From NCBI RefSeq assembly GCF_048320135.1, contig NZ_CP182947.1, positions 558,001 to 622,000 on the forward strand: DNA of 64,000 bases, read 5' to 3'. Shown in pieces: positions 16,125-23,829 of this stretch. A program made the translations under genes and the position numbers. Numbering within the stretch: the stretch's first letter is position 1; every line of letters starts with the position of its first letter. The stretch comes from Ideonella_A sakaiensis_A. GTDB taxonomy: Bacteria > Pseudomonadota > Gammaproteobacteria > Burkholderiales > Burkholderiaceae_C. Under the pieces are notes generated by a model. The model was not told where the DNA came from and searched no databases. It worked only from the letters and a program-made list of their open reading frames with translations.

Positions 16125-17981
16125 ATGAATGCCTTGATAGCGCGCACCCGCCGCCCGATCCGCGAGTTGCCGGACGAACTGATCAGCCAGATCGCCGCCG
16201 GTGAGGTCGTCGAGCGGCCGGCCTCGGTGGTGCGCGAACTGGTCGACAACGCGCTCGACGCCGGCGCCCGCGAAATCGGCATCAAGCTGCTCGGCGGCGG
16301 GATCCGCTCGGTGCTGGTCGAGGACGACGGCGCGGGCATTCCGGCCGACGAGTTGCCGCTGGCGCTGCGCCGCCACGCCACCAGCAAGATCGCGTCGCTG
16401 GCCGAACTCGAGCAGGTCGAAACAATGGGTTTTCGCGGCGAGGCGCTGGCGGCGATCGCATCGGTGTCCGAACTGGCGATCTGCAGCCGCTGCGCCGATG
16501 CGCCGCATGCACTGCGGCTCGACGCGCGCAGCGGCGAGTTGGCGCCGGCGGCACGCGGCACGGGCACCAGCGTCGAGGTCCGCGAGTTGTTCTTCAGCAC
16601 GCCGGCGCGGCGCAAATTTCTCAAATCGGTGGCCACCGAACTGGCGCACTGCATCGAGGCGGTGCGCCGCCATGCGCTGGTCCGGCCCGACGTCGGCTTC
16701 ACGGTCTGGCACGACGGCAAGCTGAGCCAGCAATGGCGGCGTTGCGATGCGCCGGCGCGGCTCGAGCAATTGCTCGGCGACGAATTCGTCGGCCACAGCC
16801 GGCCGCTGCTGATCGAGCAGGGGCCGCTGCGCATCAGCGGCCGCGCAGGGCTGCCGGAGGCGGCACGGGCCCGCGCCGACCATCAATATGTCTATGTCAA
16901 TGGCCGTTATGTGCGCGACAAGCTGATTGCCCACGGCGTGCGCTCGGCCTACCAGGACGTGTTGCACGGCGCCCGCCAGCCGGCCTACGTGCTGCTGATC
17001 GAGATCAATCCGGAGCTGGTCGACGTCAATGTCCACCCGACCAAGATCGAGGTCCGCTTCCGCGATGCGCGCGAAGTCCATCAGGCGGTGCGGCGGGGGG
17101 TCGAGATCGCATTGGCGAATCCGCGCGCCGGCGAATCTGGCGCGGCCGTCCTGACCGCCGTCGCCGATCCGGCCGGGCCAGCGCTGGGCGGCCGACCCGC
17201 CGCTGCGCCCGCACCGGCGGTGCAGCCGCAGCGGCCGTGGCCGGCAGCACAGGGCCGGCTCGGCCTCGCGCAGGCCGAGGTCTTGTATGCGCGTGAGCCG
17301 CAGCCGGCGCCGCTGCAGGCCGGCCGGCCCGAGCCGGTGCCCGCCGCGCCGGCATCCGCACCGCAGGCGCCTGCGGCGGCCGCGGACTCCTGGCCGCTCG
17401 GCCGCGCAATCGCGCAGATCGGCGGCATCTATATCCTGGCCGAAAACGAACGCGGGCTGATCGTCGTCGACATGCATGCGGCGCACGAGCGCATCGTCTA
17501 CGAACAATTGAAGGCCGCGGCGGCCGCCGCCGGCGATGCGCCGATCGCCAGCCAGCCGCTGTTGATACCGGCCAGCTTCAGCGCAACGCCGCAGGAGATG
17601 GCCTGCGCCCAGACCCATGGCGAGACGCTGCTGCGCCTCGGGCTCGAGTTGTCGCCGCTGTCGCCGACGACGCTCGCGGTGCGCTCGCGGCCGGCCGCGC
17701 TGGCCGGCGGCGACGTCGTCGAACTGGCGCGCCAAGTGCTCGCCGAACTGGCGCAATTCGGCGCCAGCGCCGCGTTCGAGCGGGCGCAGCACGAGGTGTT
17801 GTCGACGATGGCCTGCCATGGCGCAGTGCGCGCGAACCGCCAGCTGACGATCGACGAAATGAATGCGCTGCTGCGGGACATGGAACGCACCGAGCGCTCC
17901 GACCAATGCAACCATGGCCGGCCGACCTGGCGGCAGATTTCGCTGCGCGACCTCGATGCGATGTTCTCGCGCGGTCGTTGA
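16125..17981 (+). CDS. mutL: DNA mismatch repair protein MutL
   Basis: MutL couples mismatch recognition by MutS to strand removal. The 618-residue product has the N-terminal GHKL ATPase with ISQIAAGEVVERPASVVREL, DDGAGIP and TMGFRGEAL. The transducer domain ends with DVNVHPTKIEVRFR at about residue 310. A Pro/Ala/Gln-rich linker (about 330-425) separates the C-terminal dimer domain. That domain has VVDMHAAHERIVYE, a close match to the metal-binding endonuclease motif DQHAxxExxxxE, plus CNHGRPTW, so this MutL is predicted to nick DNA itself, unlike the E. coli enzyme. The start ATG at 16125 lies 69 bases from the divergent dedA-like gene. Confidence 0.95.
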   Translation: MNALIARTRRPIRELPDELISQIAAGEVVERPASVVRELVDNALDAGAREIGIKLLGGGIRSVLVEDDGAGIPADELPLALRRHATSKIASLAELEQVETMGFRGEALAAIASVSELAICSRCADAPHALRLDARSGELAPAARGTGTSVEVRELFFSTPARRKFLKSVATELAHCIEAVRRHALVRPDVGFTVWHDGKLSQQWRRCDAPARLEQLLGDEFVGHSRPLLIEQGPLRISGRAGLPEAARARADHQYVYVNGRYVRDKLIAHGVRSAYQDVLHGARQPAYVLLIEINPELVDVNVHPTKIEVRFRDAREVHQAVRRGVEIALANPRAGESGAAVLTAVADPAGPALGGRPAAAPAPAVQPQRPWPAAQGRLGLAQAEVLYAREPQPAPLQAGRPEPVPAAPASAPQAPAAAADSWPLGRAIAQIGGIYILAENERGLIVVDMHAAHERIVYEQLKAAAAAAGDAPIASQPLLIPASFSATPQEMACAQTHGETLLRLGLELSPLSPTTLAVRSRPAALAGGDVVELARQVLAELAQFGASAAFERAQHEVLSTMACHGAVRANRQLTIDEMNALLRDMERTERSDQCNHGRPTWRQISLRDLDAMFSRGR

Positions 17982-18026
17982 ACCGCGTCCGCCCTGCTCC
18001 CCGCCACCCGTTCCGACCTGTCGACG

Positions 18027-18941
18027 ATGACCTCGAGGATTGCCGAATTTGTACGCCGCCGCTGGCTGACGCTGGCACTGGCCGGGTTGCTGGGCAGCGG
18101 CGTGCTCGCCGGCTGCGCGAGCTTCGATACACAGATGCGCAAATGGATCTTCCAGCCGGCGCCGGCGCAGTCCTGGCAAGGCACGCCACGGCAGCGCCAC
18201 GATGGCATCGACGATGTCTGGATCGAATACCGCTCCGAGGCTTCCGGCCAGCCGGTCCGGCTGCACGGCCTGTGGGCGGCGCATGCCGATCCGCAGGCGC
18301 CGCTGCTGCTGTACCTGCATGGCGCACGGCGGCATGTCGAATCGAGCGGCTGGCGGATCCGCAACATGCGCGAGCTCGGCTTTTCGGTGCTCGCGATCGA
18401 CTACCGCGGTTTCGGCGCCAGCACCGACGAGCTGCCGTCGGAGGAATCGGCGGTCGAGGATGCGGTGGCGGCCTGGGACTGGCTCGGCGCGCGATTTCCG
18501 CAGCAGCCGCGCTACATCTTCGGCCATTCGCTCGGTGGCGCGATCGCGATCGCACTGGCGGCACGCACCGACGACGAACGCGGGCTGATCGTCGAAGGGA
18601 CCTTCACGTCGGTCGCCGACGTCTTCCGCAGCTGGCGCTGGGGCTGGCTGCCGCTGACGCCGCTGATCGGCAAGCGCTTCGATTCGGCGGCACAGATCGC
18701 GCGGGTCGGCTCGCCGGTGCTCGTCGTGCACGGCAGCGACGATGGCACGATCAAGCCGCAACTCGGCCGCCAACTCTATGCCCGCGCGGCCGAGCCGAAA
18801 CGTTTCGTGCTGGTCGACGGTGGTACCCACCACAATGCGAACCGGCTCGGCCAGGCGCAATACCGCGAGGCGATCGAAGCGCTGTTCGGCATCGGCCGGC
18901 AGCCAGCGCAGCGTACGCTGACCAACCTGGTCATCGAGTGA
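18027..18941 (+). CDS. Lipoprotein alpha/beta hydrolase
   Basis: A predicted membrane-anchored serine hydrolase of the BAAT/peptidase S9-like alpha/beta family. The 304-residue product has a lipoprotein signal with lipobox LAGC near residue 30. The fold shows YLHGAR as oxyanion region and IFGHSLGGAIA as the nucleophile elbow. VVHGSDDGTIKP carries the acid and GGTHHN the catalytic histidine. The substrate is unknown; esterase or thioesterase activity is likely. It follows mutL by 45 bases on the same strand and precedes the pseudouridine synthase, so it may be in the same transcript. Confidence 0.85.
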   Translation: MTSRIAEFVRRRWLTLALAGLLGSGVLAGCASFDTQMRKWIFQPAPAQSWQGTPRQRHDGIDDVWIEYRSEASGQPVRLHGLWAAHADPQAPLLLYLHGARRHVESSGWRIRNMRELGFSVLAIDYRGFGASTDELPSEESAVEDAVAAWDWLGARFPQQPRYIFGHSLGGAIAIALAARTDDERGLIVEGTFTSVADVFRSWRWGWLPLTPLIGKRFDSAAQIARVGSPVLVVHGSDDGTIKPQLGRQLYARAAEPKRFVLVDGGTHHNANRLGQAQYREAIEALFGIGRQPAQRTLTNLVIE

Positions 18942-19007
18942 CGGCAGCGGCCGAAACCATCCACCGGAAGGCCGCCCGCAACGCGCCCTCCGGACAACCG
19001 AGCTGAC

Positions 19008-20360
19008 ATGGCAACCATCAAACTGAAACCGCGCAAACCTGCAGGTACCGACGACGAGCGGCGGCCGGCAGGCGCCGCGAAGCCGGCGCGTCCACCGCTG
19101 CGCGGCAGCGGCAGCGGCGTGCGCAAACGGCCGACACTGGCCGAGGCGCAGGCGCAGCGCGAGGAGGCCGACCGGCAGCACCAGCAACGCCAGCGCGAGC
19201 GCGGCGGCGACCGCGAAGCACCTGCCCGGCCCCGTCGGTCTGGCGAATCGCAAAGCCATTCGCCGCGACCGGAGCGGGAACGCGAGTCGCATGCGGCACC
19301 CGAAGCGCGCGGCGCGCGGTCGCCGCAGCGGGAGACACGGCCGCCGCAGCGCGAGGGTCGACCACCGCAGCGTGAGAATCGACCATCGCAGCGCGAGGAA
19401 CGACCGTCGTCGCGCGAGGAGCGGCCTGCCCGCCGCGACGAGCGGCCGGCACCGAACCGCTCGGCGCGCCGCCCCGAACCGACCTGGAACCAGCCGCCGC
19501 CGGCCGGCCCGAACCGCGCCTTTGGCGCTCCGCCGCCGAAGCGGCGCGAGCCGGACCGCGCGGACGAGCGGCCGCCGCAGCCGGCACGTGCTGCCACCGC
19601 CAGTTCATCGGCCGACGGCAGCCTGCGGCTGTCGAAATACATGACCGAACTCGGCATCGCATCGCGGCGCGAAGCCGACGAGTGGATCGCGAAGGGCTGG
19701 GTCCGCGTCGACGGCCGCGTCGTCAGCGAACTCGGCTCGCGCGTGCTGCGCGGCCAGCAGGTGACGATCGACGAGAAGGCCAGGTTTGTTCAGGCACAGA
19801 AGGTCACGGTGCTGATCAACAAGCCGGTCGGTTATGTCAGCGGCCAGGCCGAGGATGGCTACGAGCCGGCCTATGTGCTCGTCAAGCCGGCCAATCAATG
19901 GGCCGAAGACCATTCCGGCATCCGCTTCCTGCCGCAGCACCTGCGCAGCCTGGTGCCGGCCGGCCGGCTCGACATCGATTCGGTCGGGCTGCTGGTGCTG
20001 ACGCAGGATGGCCGCATCGCGAAGCAGCTGATCGGCGAAAACTCGGCGATCGAGAAGGAATACCTGGTCCGCGTCGCGTCGCGCGACGGCTCGCCGCTGT
20101 CCGACGAAGGGCTGGCGCTGCTGCGTCATGGCCTCGAGCTCGATGGCCAGCCGCTGCGCGAGGCGCAGGTCGAGTGGGTCAACGACGATCAGCTGCGCTT
20201 CGTATTGCGCGAGGGCAAGAAGCGGCAGATCCGCCGGATGTGCGAGGCGGTCGGGCTGCAGGTGCTCGGCCTGAAACGGGTGCGCATCGGCCGCGTGATG
20301 CTCGGCGATCTGCCGAGCGGTCAATGGCGTTATCTGCGCCTCGACGAGCGTTTTGACTGA
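19008..20360 (+). CDS. 23S rRNA pseudouridine synthase, RluF-like, with long basic N-terminal extension
   Basis: The enzyme isomerises uridine to pseudouridine in large-subunit rRNA. The catalytic half (about residues 205-450) starts with an S4 RNA-binding domain containing ELGIASRREADEWIAKGW. Catalytic Asp lies in VPAGRLDIDSVGLLVLTQDG. The motif EGKKRQIRRMCEAVGLQVL completes the RsuA/RluB/E/F family pattern, and details are closest to RluF. The first 200 residues are an Arg/Pro/Glu-rich disordered region with a seven-residue repeat. Such tails probably bind RNA. The 3' end overlaps the next gene by 8 bases. Subfamily assignment (RluF versus RluB) is moderate. Confidence 0.85.
   Translation: MATIKLKPRKPAGTDDERRPAGAAKPARPPLRGSGSGVRKRPTLAEAQAQREEADRQHQQRQRERGGDREAPARPRRSGESQSHSPRPERERESHAAPEARGARSPQRETRPPQREGRPPQRENRPSQREERPSSREERPARRDERPAPNRSARRPEPTWNQPPPAGPNRAFGAPPPKRREPDRADERPPQPARAATASSSADGSLRLSKYMTELGIASRREADEWIAKGWVRVDGRVVSELGSRVLRGQQVTIDEKARFVQAQKVTVLINKPVGYVSGQAEDGYEPAYVLVKPANQWAEDHSGIRFLPQHLRSLVPAGRLDIDSVGLLVLTQDGRIAKQLIGENSAIEKEYLVRVASRDGSPLSDEGLALLRHGLELDGQPLREAQVEWVNDDQLRFVLREGKKRQIRRMCEAVGLQVLGLKRVRIGRVMLGDLPSGQWRYLRLDERFD
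19317..19442 (+). repeat. Six tandem 21-bp units coding a seven-residue RP(x)QREx repeat
   Basis: Inside the pseudouridine synthase N-terminus, six in-frame 21-bp units encode RSPQRET, RPPQREG, RPPQREN, RPSQREE, RPSSREE and RPARRDE. Later units drift from the consensus. The codons are also similar between units, which points to expansion by slippage. The peptide is charged and Pro-rich, suited to a flexible RNA-binding tail. Confidence 0.8.
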
Positions 20361-21621
20361 GCCGGCCCAGCACCTGGCCACTTCGAGCGCTGCCGCAGGC
20401 CGGCGCCCGCCGATGTCGCCTGCGACGGTCGTCGTGCTGTTGACGCTGCTGCTCGGCATCCAGCCGGTCACCACCGACCTCTACCTGCCGACGCTGCCGC
20501 CGCTGCAGTTCGCACTCGACGCCAGTGTCGCGGCGACGCAGCTGACGCTGTCGGCGCTGATCATCTCGTTCGGCATCGCGCAGCTGATCGCCGGCCCGCT
20601 CGCCGATCGGTTCGGCCGCCGGCCGCTGCTGCTCGGCGGCCTGGCCATCTATGTCGCAGCGAGCATCGGCGGCATGCTGGCACCGAACATCGAGGCGTTG
20701 ATCGCCTGGCGGGTGCTGCAGGGCGCGGCGATGGCCGCTGCGGTCAATGGCGGCCGCGCGATCGTGCGCGATCTGTATGGGCCGGCCGAAGGCGCGTCGA
20801 TGATGGCGCGCGCGCTGTCCGGGCTCGGCTTGTTCGCGCTCGCCAGCCCAATCATCGGCGGCGCGATCGCGCAGTGGTCGAGCTGGCGGGTCGCACTGCT
20901 GATGACGGCGCTGTTCGGCGCGGCGACGCTGGTCTTCGTCGCGCGCCGTTTTCCCGAAACGATTCCGGTCACCAACCCGCATGCGACCCGGCTTGCACCA
21001 ATGGTCGGCAACTGGCGGCAGGTGCTCGCGCACCCGACCTTCCGCGCCTGGGCCGCATTGTCGGCAACGACCTTCGCCGGGCTGTTTCTGATCCTCGCCG
21101 GCTCCTCGTTCGTCTACATCGGCGTGCTCGGCATCAGCCGGCTCGAATATGGCCTGCTGATGGCGGCCGGTTCGGTCTCGTACATTGCCGGCACGCTGGC
21201 CTGCCGGCGCTGGCTGCACCGGCACGGGCTGCTCGCAACCGTCAAGCGCGGCGCCTGGGTCAGCCTCGCCGGTGGCGTCGGCATGGCCGCCTTCGCGCTG
21301 GCCGGCGTGTACACCGTCTGGGCGGTTTTCCTGCCGCAATGCCTGTTCGGCTTCGGCCACGGCATCCACCAGCCATGCAGCCAGGTCGGCGCGTTGGCAC
21401 CCTTTCCCGACAAGGCCGGCGCCGCATCGGCAATGAGCGGTTTCCTGATGATGCTGACCGCCTTCGTCGCCGGCCTCTGGCTTGGTGAAAACCTCGATGG
21501 AACGCCGCTGCCGCTGGGTCTCGGCGTCGGGTTCTTCTGCGTGCTGCTGTTCGTCGTCGTGCGCACGATGGTGGTCCGCCACGGCGAGCCCGCAGCCGCC
21601 ACATTGCCGGTCGCGCGATGA
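20353..21621 (+). CDS. MFS exporter, Bcr/CflA family
   Basis: A predicted proton-driven drug or metabolite exporter in the inner membrane. The product has twelve hydrophobic helices. The N-terminal half shows DLYLPTLPPLQFALDAS and the MFS loop motif GPLADRFGRRPLLLGG, with RVLQGAAMAAAVNGGRAIVRD as the Bcr/CflA helix 4-5 signature. A TTG at 20353 overlaps the upstream stop and gives 422 residues; an ATG at 20413 would give 402 and is a real alternative. The 3' end overlaps miaA by 4 bases. Substrate unknown. Confidence 0.88.
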   Translation: MTEPAQHLATSSAAAGRRPPMSPATVVVLLTLLLGIQPVTTDLYLPTLPPLQFALDASVAATQLTLSALIISFGIAQLIAGPLADRFGRRPLLLGGLAIYVAASIGGMLAPNIEALIAWRVLQGAAMAAAVNGGRAIVRDLYGPAEGASMMARALSGLGLFALASPIIGGAIAQWSSWRVALLMTALFGAATLVFVARRFPETIPVTNPHATRLAPMVGNWRQVLAHPTFRAWAALSATTFAGLFLILAGSSFVYIGVLGISRLEYGLLMAAGSVSYIAGTLACRRWLHRHGLLATVKRGAWVSLAGGVGMAAFALAGVYTVWAVFLPQCLFGFGHGIHQPCSQVGALAPFPDKAGAASAMSGFLMMLTAFVAGLWLGENLDGTPLPLGLGVGFFCVLLFVVVRTMVVRHGEPAAATLPVAR

Positions 21622-22616
21622 GCACAGCCGACACCGCTTCGCTGCATTGCCTGTGCCTGGCCGGCCCGACCGGCGCCGGCAAGAGCGCGGCCGCGCTGGC
21701 CTTCGCCGCCGCGCTGGCGGATCGTCAGCCGGTCGAGATCGTCAGCGTCGATTCGGCGCTGGTTTACCGCGGCATGGACATCGGCACCGCGAAGCCGACC
21801 CCGGCCGAGTTGGCCGCAGCACCTCACCACCTGATCGACCTGATCGAACCCGACCAGAGCTATTCGGCGGCGCGATTCGTCGACGATGCCCGGCAGCAGA
21901 TCGCGGCGATTCGCGCGCGCGGCCACCTGCCGCTGCTGGTCGGCGGCACGATGCTTTATTTCAAGGCCTTGTTCGACGGGCTCGATGCGATGCCGCAGAG
22001 CGAGCCGGCGATCCGCCAGGCAATCGACCGCGAGGCCGCCGAACGCGGCTGGCCGGCGATGCACGCCGAACTGGCGCGTGTCGATCCGCCAACCGCGGCC
22101 CGCCTGCCGCCGACCGACAGCCAGCGGATCCAGCGTGCACTCGAGGTATTCCGGATCAGCGGCAGGCCGCTGTCCGAATTCCATCAGAAAGCCGGACCGA
22201 AACCTGCCGAGACACCGCCACTCGTCTCGCTCGAACCGGTCGACCGCGGCTGGCTGCACCAGCGAATCGCCGCGCGTTTCGACCAGATGCTCGCCGACGG
22301 ATTGATCGACGAGGTGCGGCGCTTGCGCGCACGCGGCGACCTCGACCTGGCGCTGCCGTCGATGCGCTGCGTCGGATACCGCCAGGTCTGGGAAGCACTG
22401 GATGCAGCCGGCGACCGCGAACTCGACGACAACGCGACCGCGCTGCTGCGCGAGCGGGCGATCGCCGCGACGCGCCAATTGGCGAAACGCCAGCTGACCT
22501 GGTTGCGCAGCATGCCGCAGCGCCATGTCGTTGCCTGCGAAGCCGGCGATGCCCTCGCGCAGACGTTGGCCACGCTGGAACGCCTGCGCCCGCAGTTGCC
22601 GGGCCATCCCGCGTGA
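21618..22616 (+). CDS. miaA: tRNA dimethylallyltransferase MiaA
   Basis: MiaA adds the isopentenyl group to A37 of tRNAs reading UNN codons. The 332-residue product has the P-loop GPTGAGKSAAA near residue 15. The conserved VSVDSALVYRGMDIGTAKP, HHLIDLIEPDQSYSAARFV and LLVGGTMLYFKAL segments follow in order. PSMRCVGYRQVWEAL and the tRNA-contact region AIAATRQLAKRQLTWLR are near the C-terminus. It overlaps the upstream MFS gene by an ATGA. The following ABC ATPase starts on its last base (TGATG). hfq does not follow, unlike in E. coli. Confidence 0.96.
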   Translation: MSTADTASLHCLCLAGPTGAGKSAAALAFAAALADRQPVEIVSVDSALVYRGMDIGTAKPTPAELAAAPHHLIDLIEPDQSYSAARFVDDARQQIAAIRARGHLPLLVGGTMLYFKALFDGLDAMPQSEPAIRQAIDREAAERGWPAMHAELARVDPPTAARLPPTDSQRIQRALEVFRISGRPLSEFHQKAGPKPAETPPLVSLEPVDRGWLHQRIAARFDQMLADGLIDEVRRLRARGDLDLALPSMRCVGYRQVWEALDAAGDRELDDNATALLRERAIAATRQLAKRQLTWLRSMPQRHVVACEAGDALAQTLATLERLRPQLPGHPA

Positions 22617-23311
22617 TGGTGGCCGGCCAGATGCTCGACGTGCGGCAGTTGGCGAAGCGCCACGGGCAGACGCCGGTGTTCAGCGGCGTCGATCTGACGG
22701 TCGGCGCCGGCGAGTTTGTCGCGATCCTCGGCGAGTCAGGGGTCGGCAAATCGACGCTGCTGAACTGCATCGCCGGGCTCGACACGATCGATGCGGGCAG
22801 CATCGAGATCGACGGGCAGCGCATCGACCAGCTCGACGACACGGCGCTGGCCAGGCTCAGGCGCGCCAGGCTCGGTTTCGTCTTCCAGGCCTTCCACGTG
22901 CTGCCACACCTGACGGTGGCGCAGAACGTCGGGCTGCCGCTGATGCTGATCGGGCTGCGCGAGCGCGACGAGCACGACCGCCGGGTCGACGAGGCGCTGG
23001 CCGCGGTCGGGCTCGGTGAATTCGGCAAACGGCTGCCGCAGACGCTGTCCGGAGGCCAGTTGCAGCGCGTCGCGATTGCGCGCGCGATGGTGCACCGGCC
23101 GCGACTGATCCTTGCCGACGAGCCGACCGGCAACCTCGATCCGACCACCGCCGAACGGGTGCTCGCGGTACTGGTCGATCAGGTGCGCAGCCACCAGGCC
23201 GCATGCGTCTTGGTGACCCACTCGCGCAGTGCCGCGCAGCATGCGGATCGGGTCCTCGAGTTGACGCCGACCGGGATCACTTGCCCGGCGGGGCTTGCCG
23301 GCCGGTGCTGA
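22616..23311 (+). CDS. ABC transporter ATP-binding protein (LolD/MacB-like)
   Basis: A 231-residue ATPase of the LolD/MacB/FtsE type that powers extrusion or remodelling at the membrane. Motifs are complete: Walker A GESGVGKSTLL, Q-loop GFVFQAFHVLPHLT, signature LSGGQLQRVAIARAM, Walker B LILADEPTGNLD and switch VTHS. It starts at an ATG overlapping the last base of the miaA stop, so translation is likely coupled. Its natural partner is the FtsX-like permease at 23830, but an antisense PAAR-like gene lies between them. With that permease and the AttH-like protein at 28577 it resembles the Att-type lipocalin-linked ABC systems. Confidence 0.9.
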   Translation: MVAGQMLDVRQLAKRHGQTPVFSGVDLTVGAGEFVAILGESGVGKSTLLNCIAGLDTIDAGSIEIDGQRIDQLDDTALARLRRARLGFVFQAFHVLPHLTVAQNVGLPLMLIGLRERDEHDRRVDEALAAVGLGEFGKRLPQTLSGGQLQRVAIARAMVHRPRLILADEPTGNLDPTTAERVLAVLVDQVRSHQAACVLVTHSRSAAQHADRVLELTPTGITCPAGLAGRC

Positions 23312-23326
23312 ACCGAGTTCCGCCGC

Positions 23327-23716
23327 TCAGGGAATCGCTTCGGTCATCTGACCTTCGATGGCGATTTCGATCACGCCGCCCCAAGCACACATCAGCTTCG
23401 ACGACTTGTTCAATGCCGGCATGAATTTCAGGATCACCGTCGGTGAACCGGCCGCCCACGGCGCCGGTGTATTCGGCACGCAGGCCGCTGGCGTCGGTGT
23501 TCCGAGCGCCGCGGCCGTCGCCGCAATCACGGTCGGGTTCAATTTCGCGTTGCACAGCGGGAACGGCATGATGTTGATGAACGGCTTGTGGTCCATGATG
23601 TTCGCCGCCGGCATGAAACTCGTCAGGCACTGCTTGTCCGGCAACACCATCAGCGTGCTCGGGCCGATGCCCATCGAGCATTTCAGCATCGCACCGTGAC
23701 AGACATGGTTTGGCAT
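23327..23716 (-). CDS. PAAR-like spike-tip protein (DUF4280/DUF4150 type)
   Basis: The 129-residue product starts MPNHVCHGAMLKCSMGIGPS, a pattern of the DUF4280/DUF4150 PAAR-like family. Such proteins cap the spike of type VI secretion or related contractile systems and can carry effectors. Several cysteines spread along the chain (in LKCS, KQCL, LCNA, AACV and LMCAWG) and the Gly/Pro-rich beta segments fit this fold. No toxin domain is fused. No other T6SS or contractile-injection gene was found in the window, so it is an orphan tip gene. It sits antisense between an ABC ATPase and its permease. The start is the ATG at 23716 with a GGAGGA site upstream on the minus strand. Confidence 0.75.
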   Translation of the reverse strand: MPNHVCHGAMLKCSMGIGPSTLMVLPDKQCLTSFMPAANIMDHKPFINIMPFPLCNAKLNPTVIAATAAALGTPTPAACVPNTPAPWAAGSPTVILKFMPALNKSSKLMCAWGGVIEIAIEGQMTEAIP

Positions 23717-23829
23717 CGCGGTCTCCTCCTTTGCAGCTCGCCGAGGGCCGGCGGGCAAACGGGCACGGTTCAATATAGACCGATGTCCGGCGATGACCAA
23801 ATGAAGCAGCGCAGCGACGGGGCAATGCC

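Noticed and set aside
16065..19292. Open frame of about 1075 codons on the minus strand across mutL and the hydrolase gene.
   Set aside because: It crosses several well-supported plus-strand genes and has shadow-like Arg/Gly/Ala-rich composition with no domain.
23327..23716. Presence of a type VI secretion locus.
   Set aside because: Only a single PAAR-like gene is present; no tube, sheath, baseplate or membrane complex genes were found.
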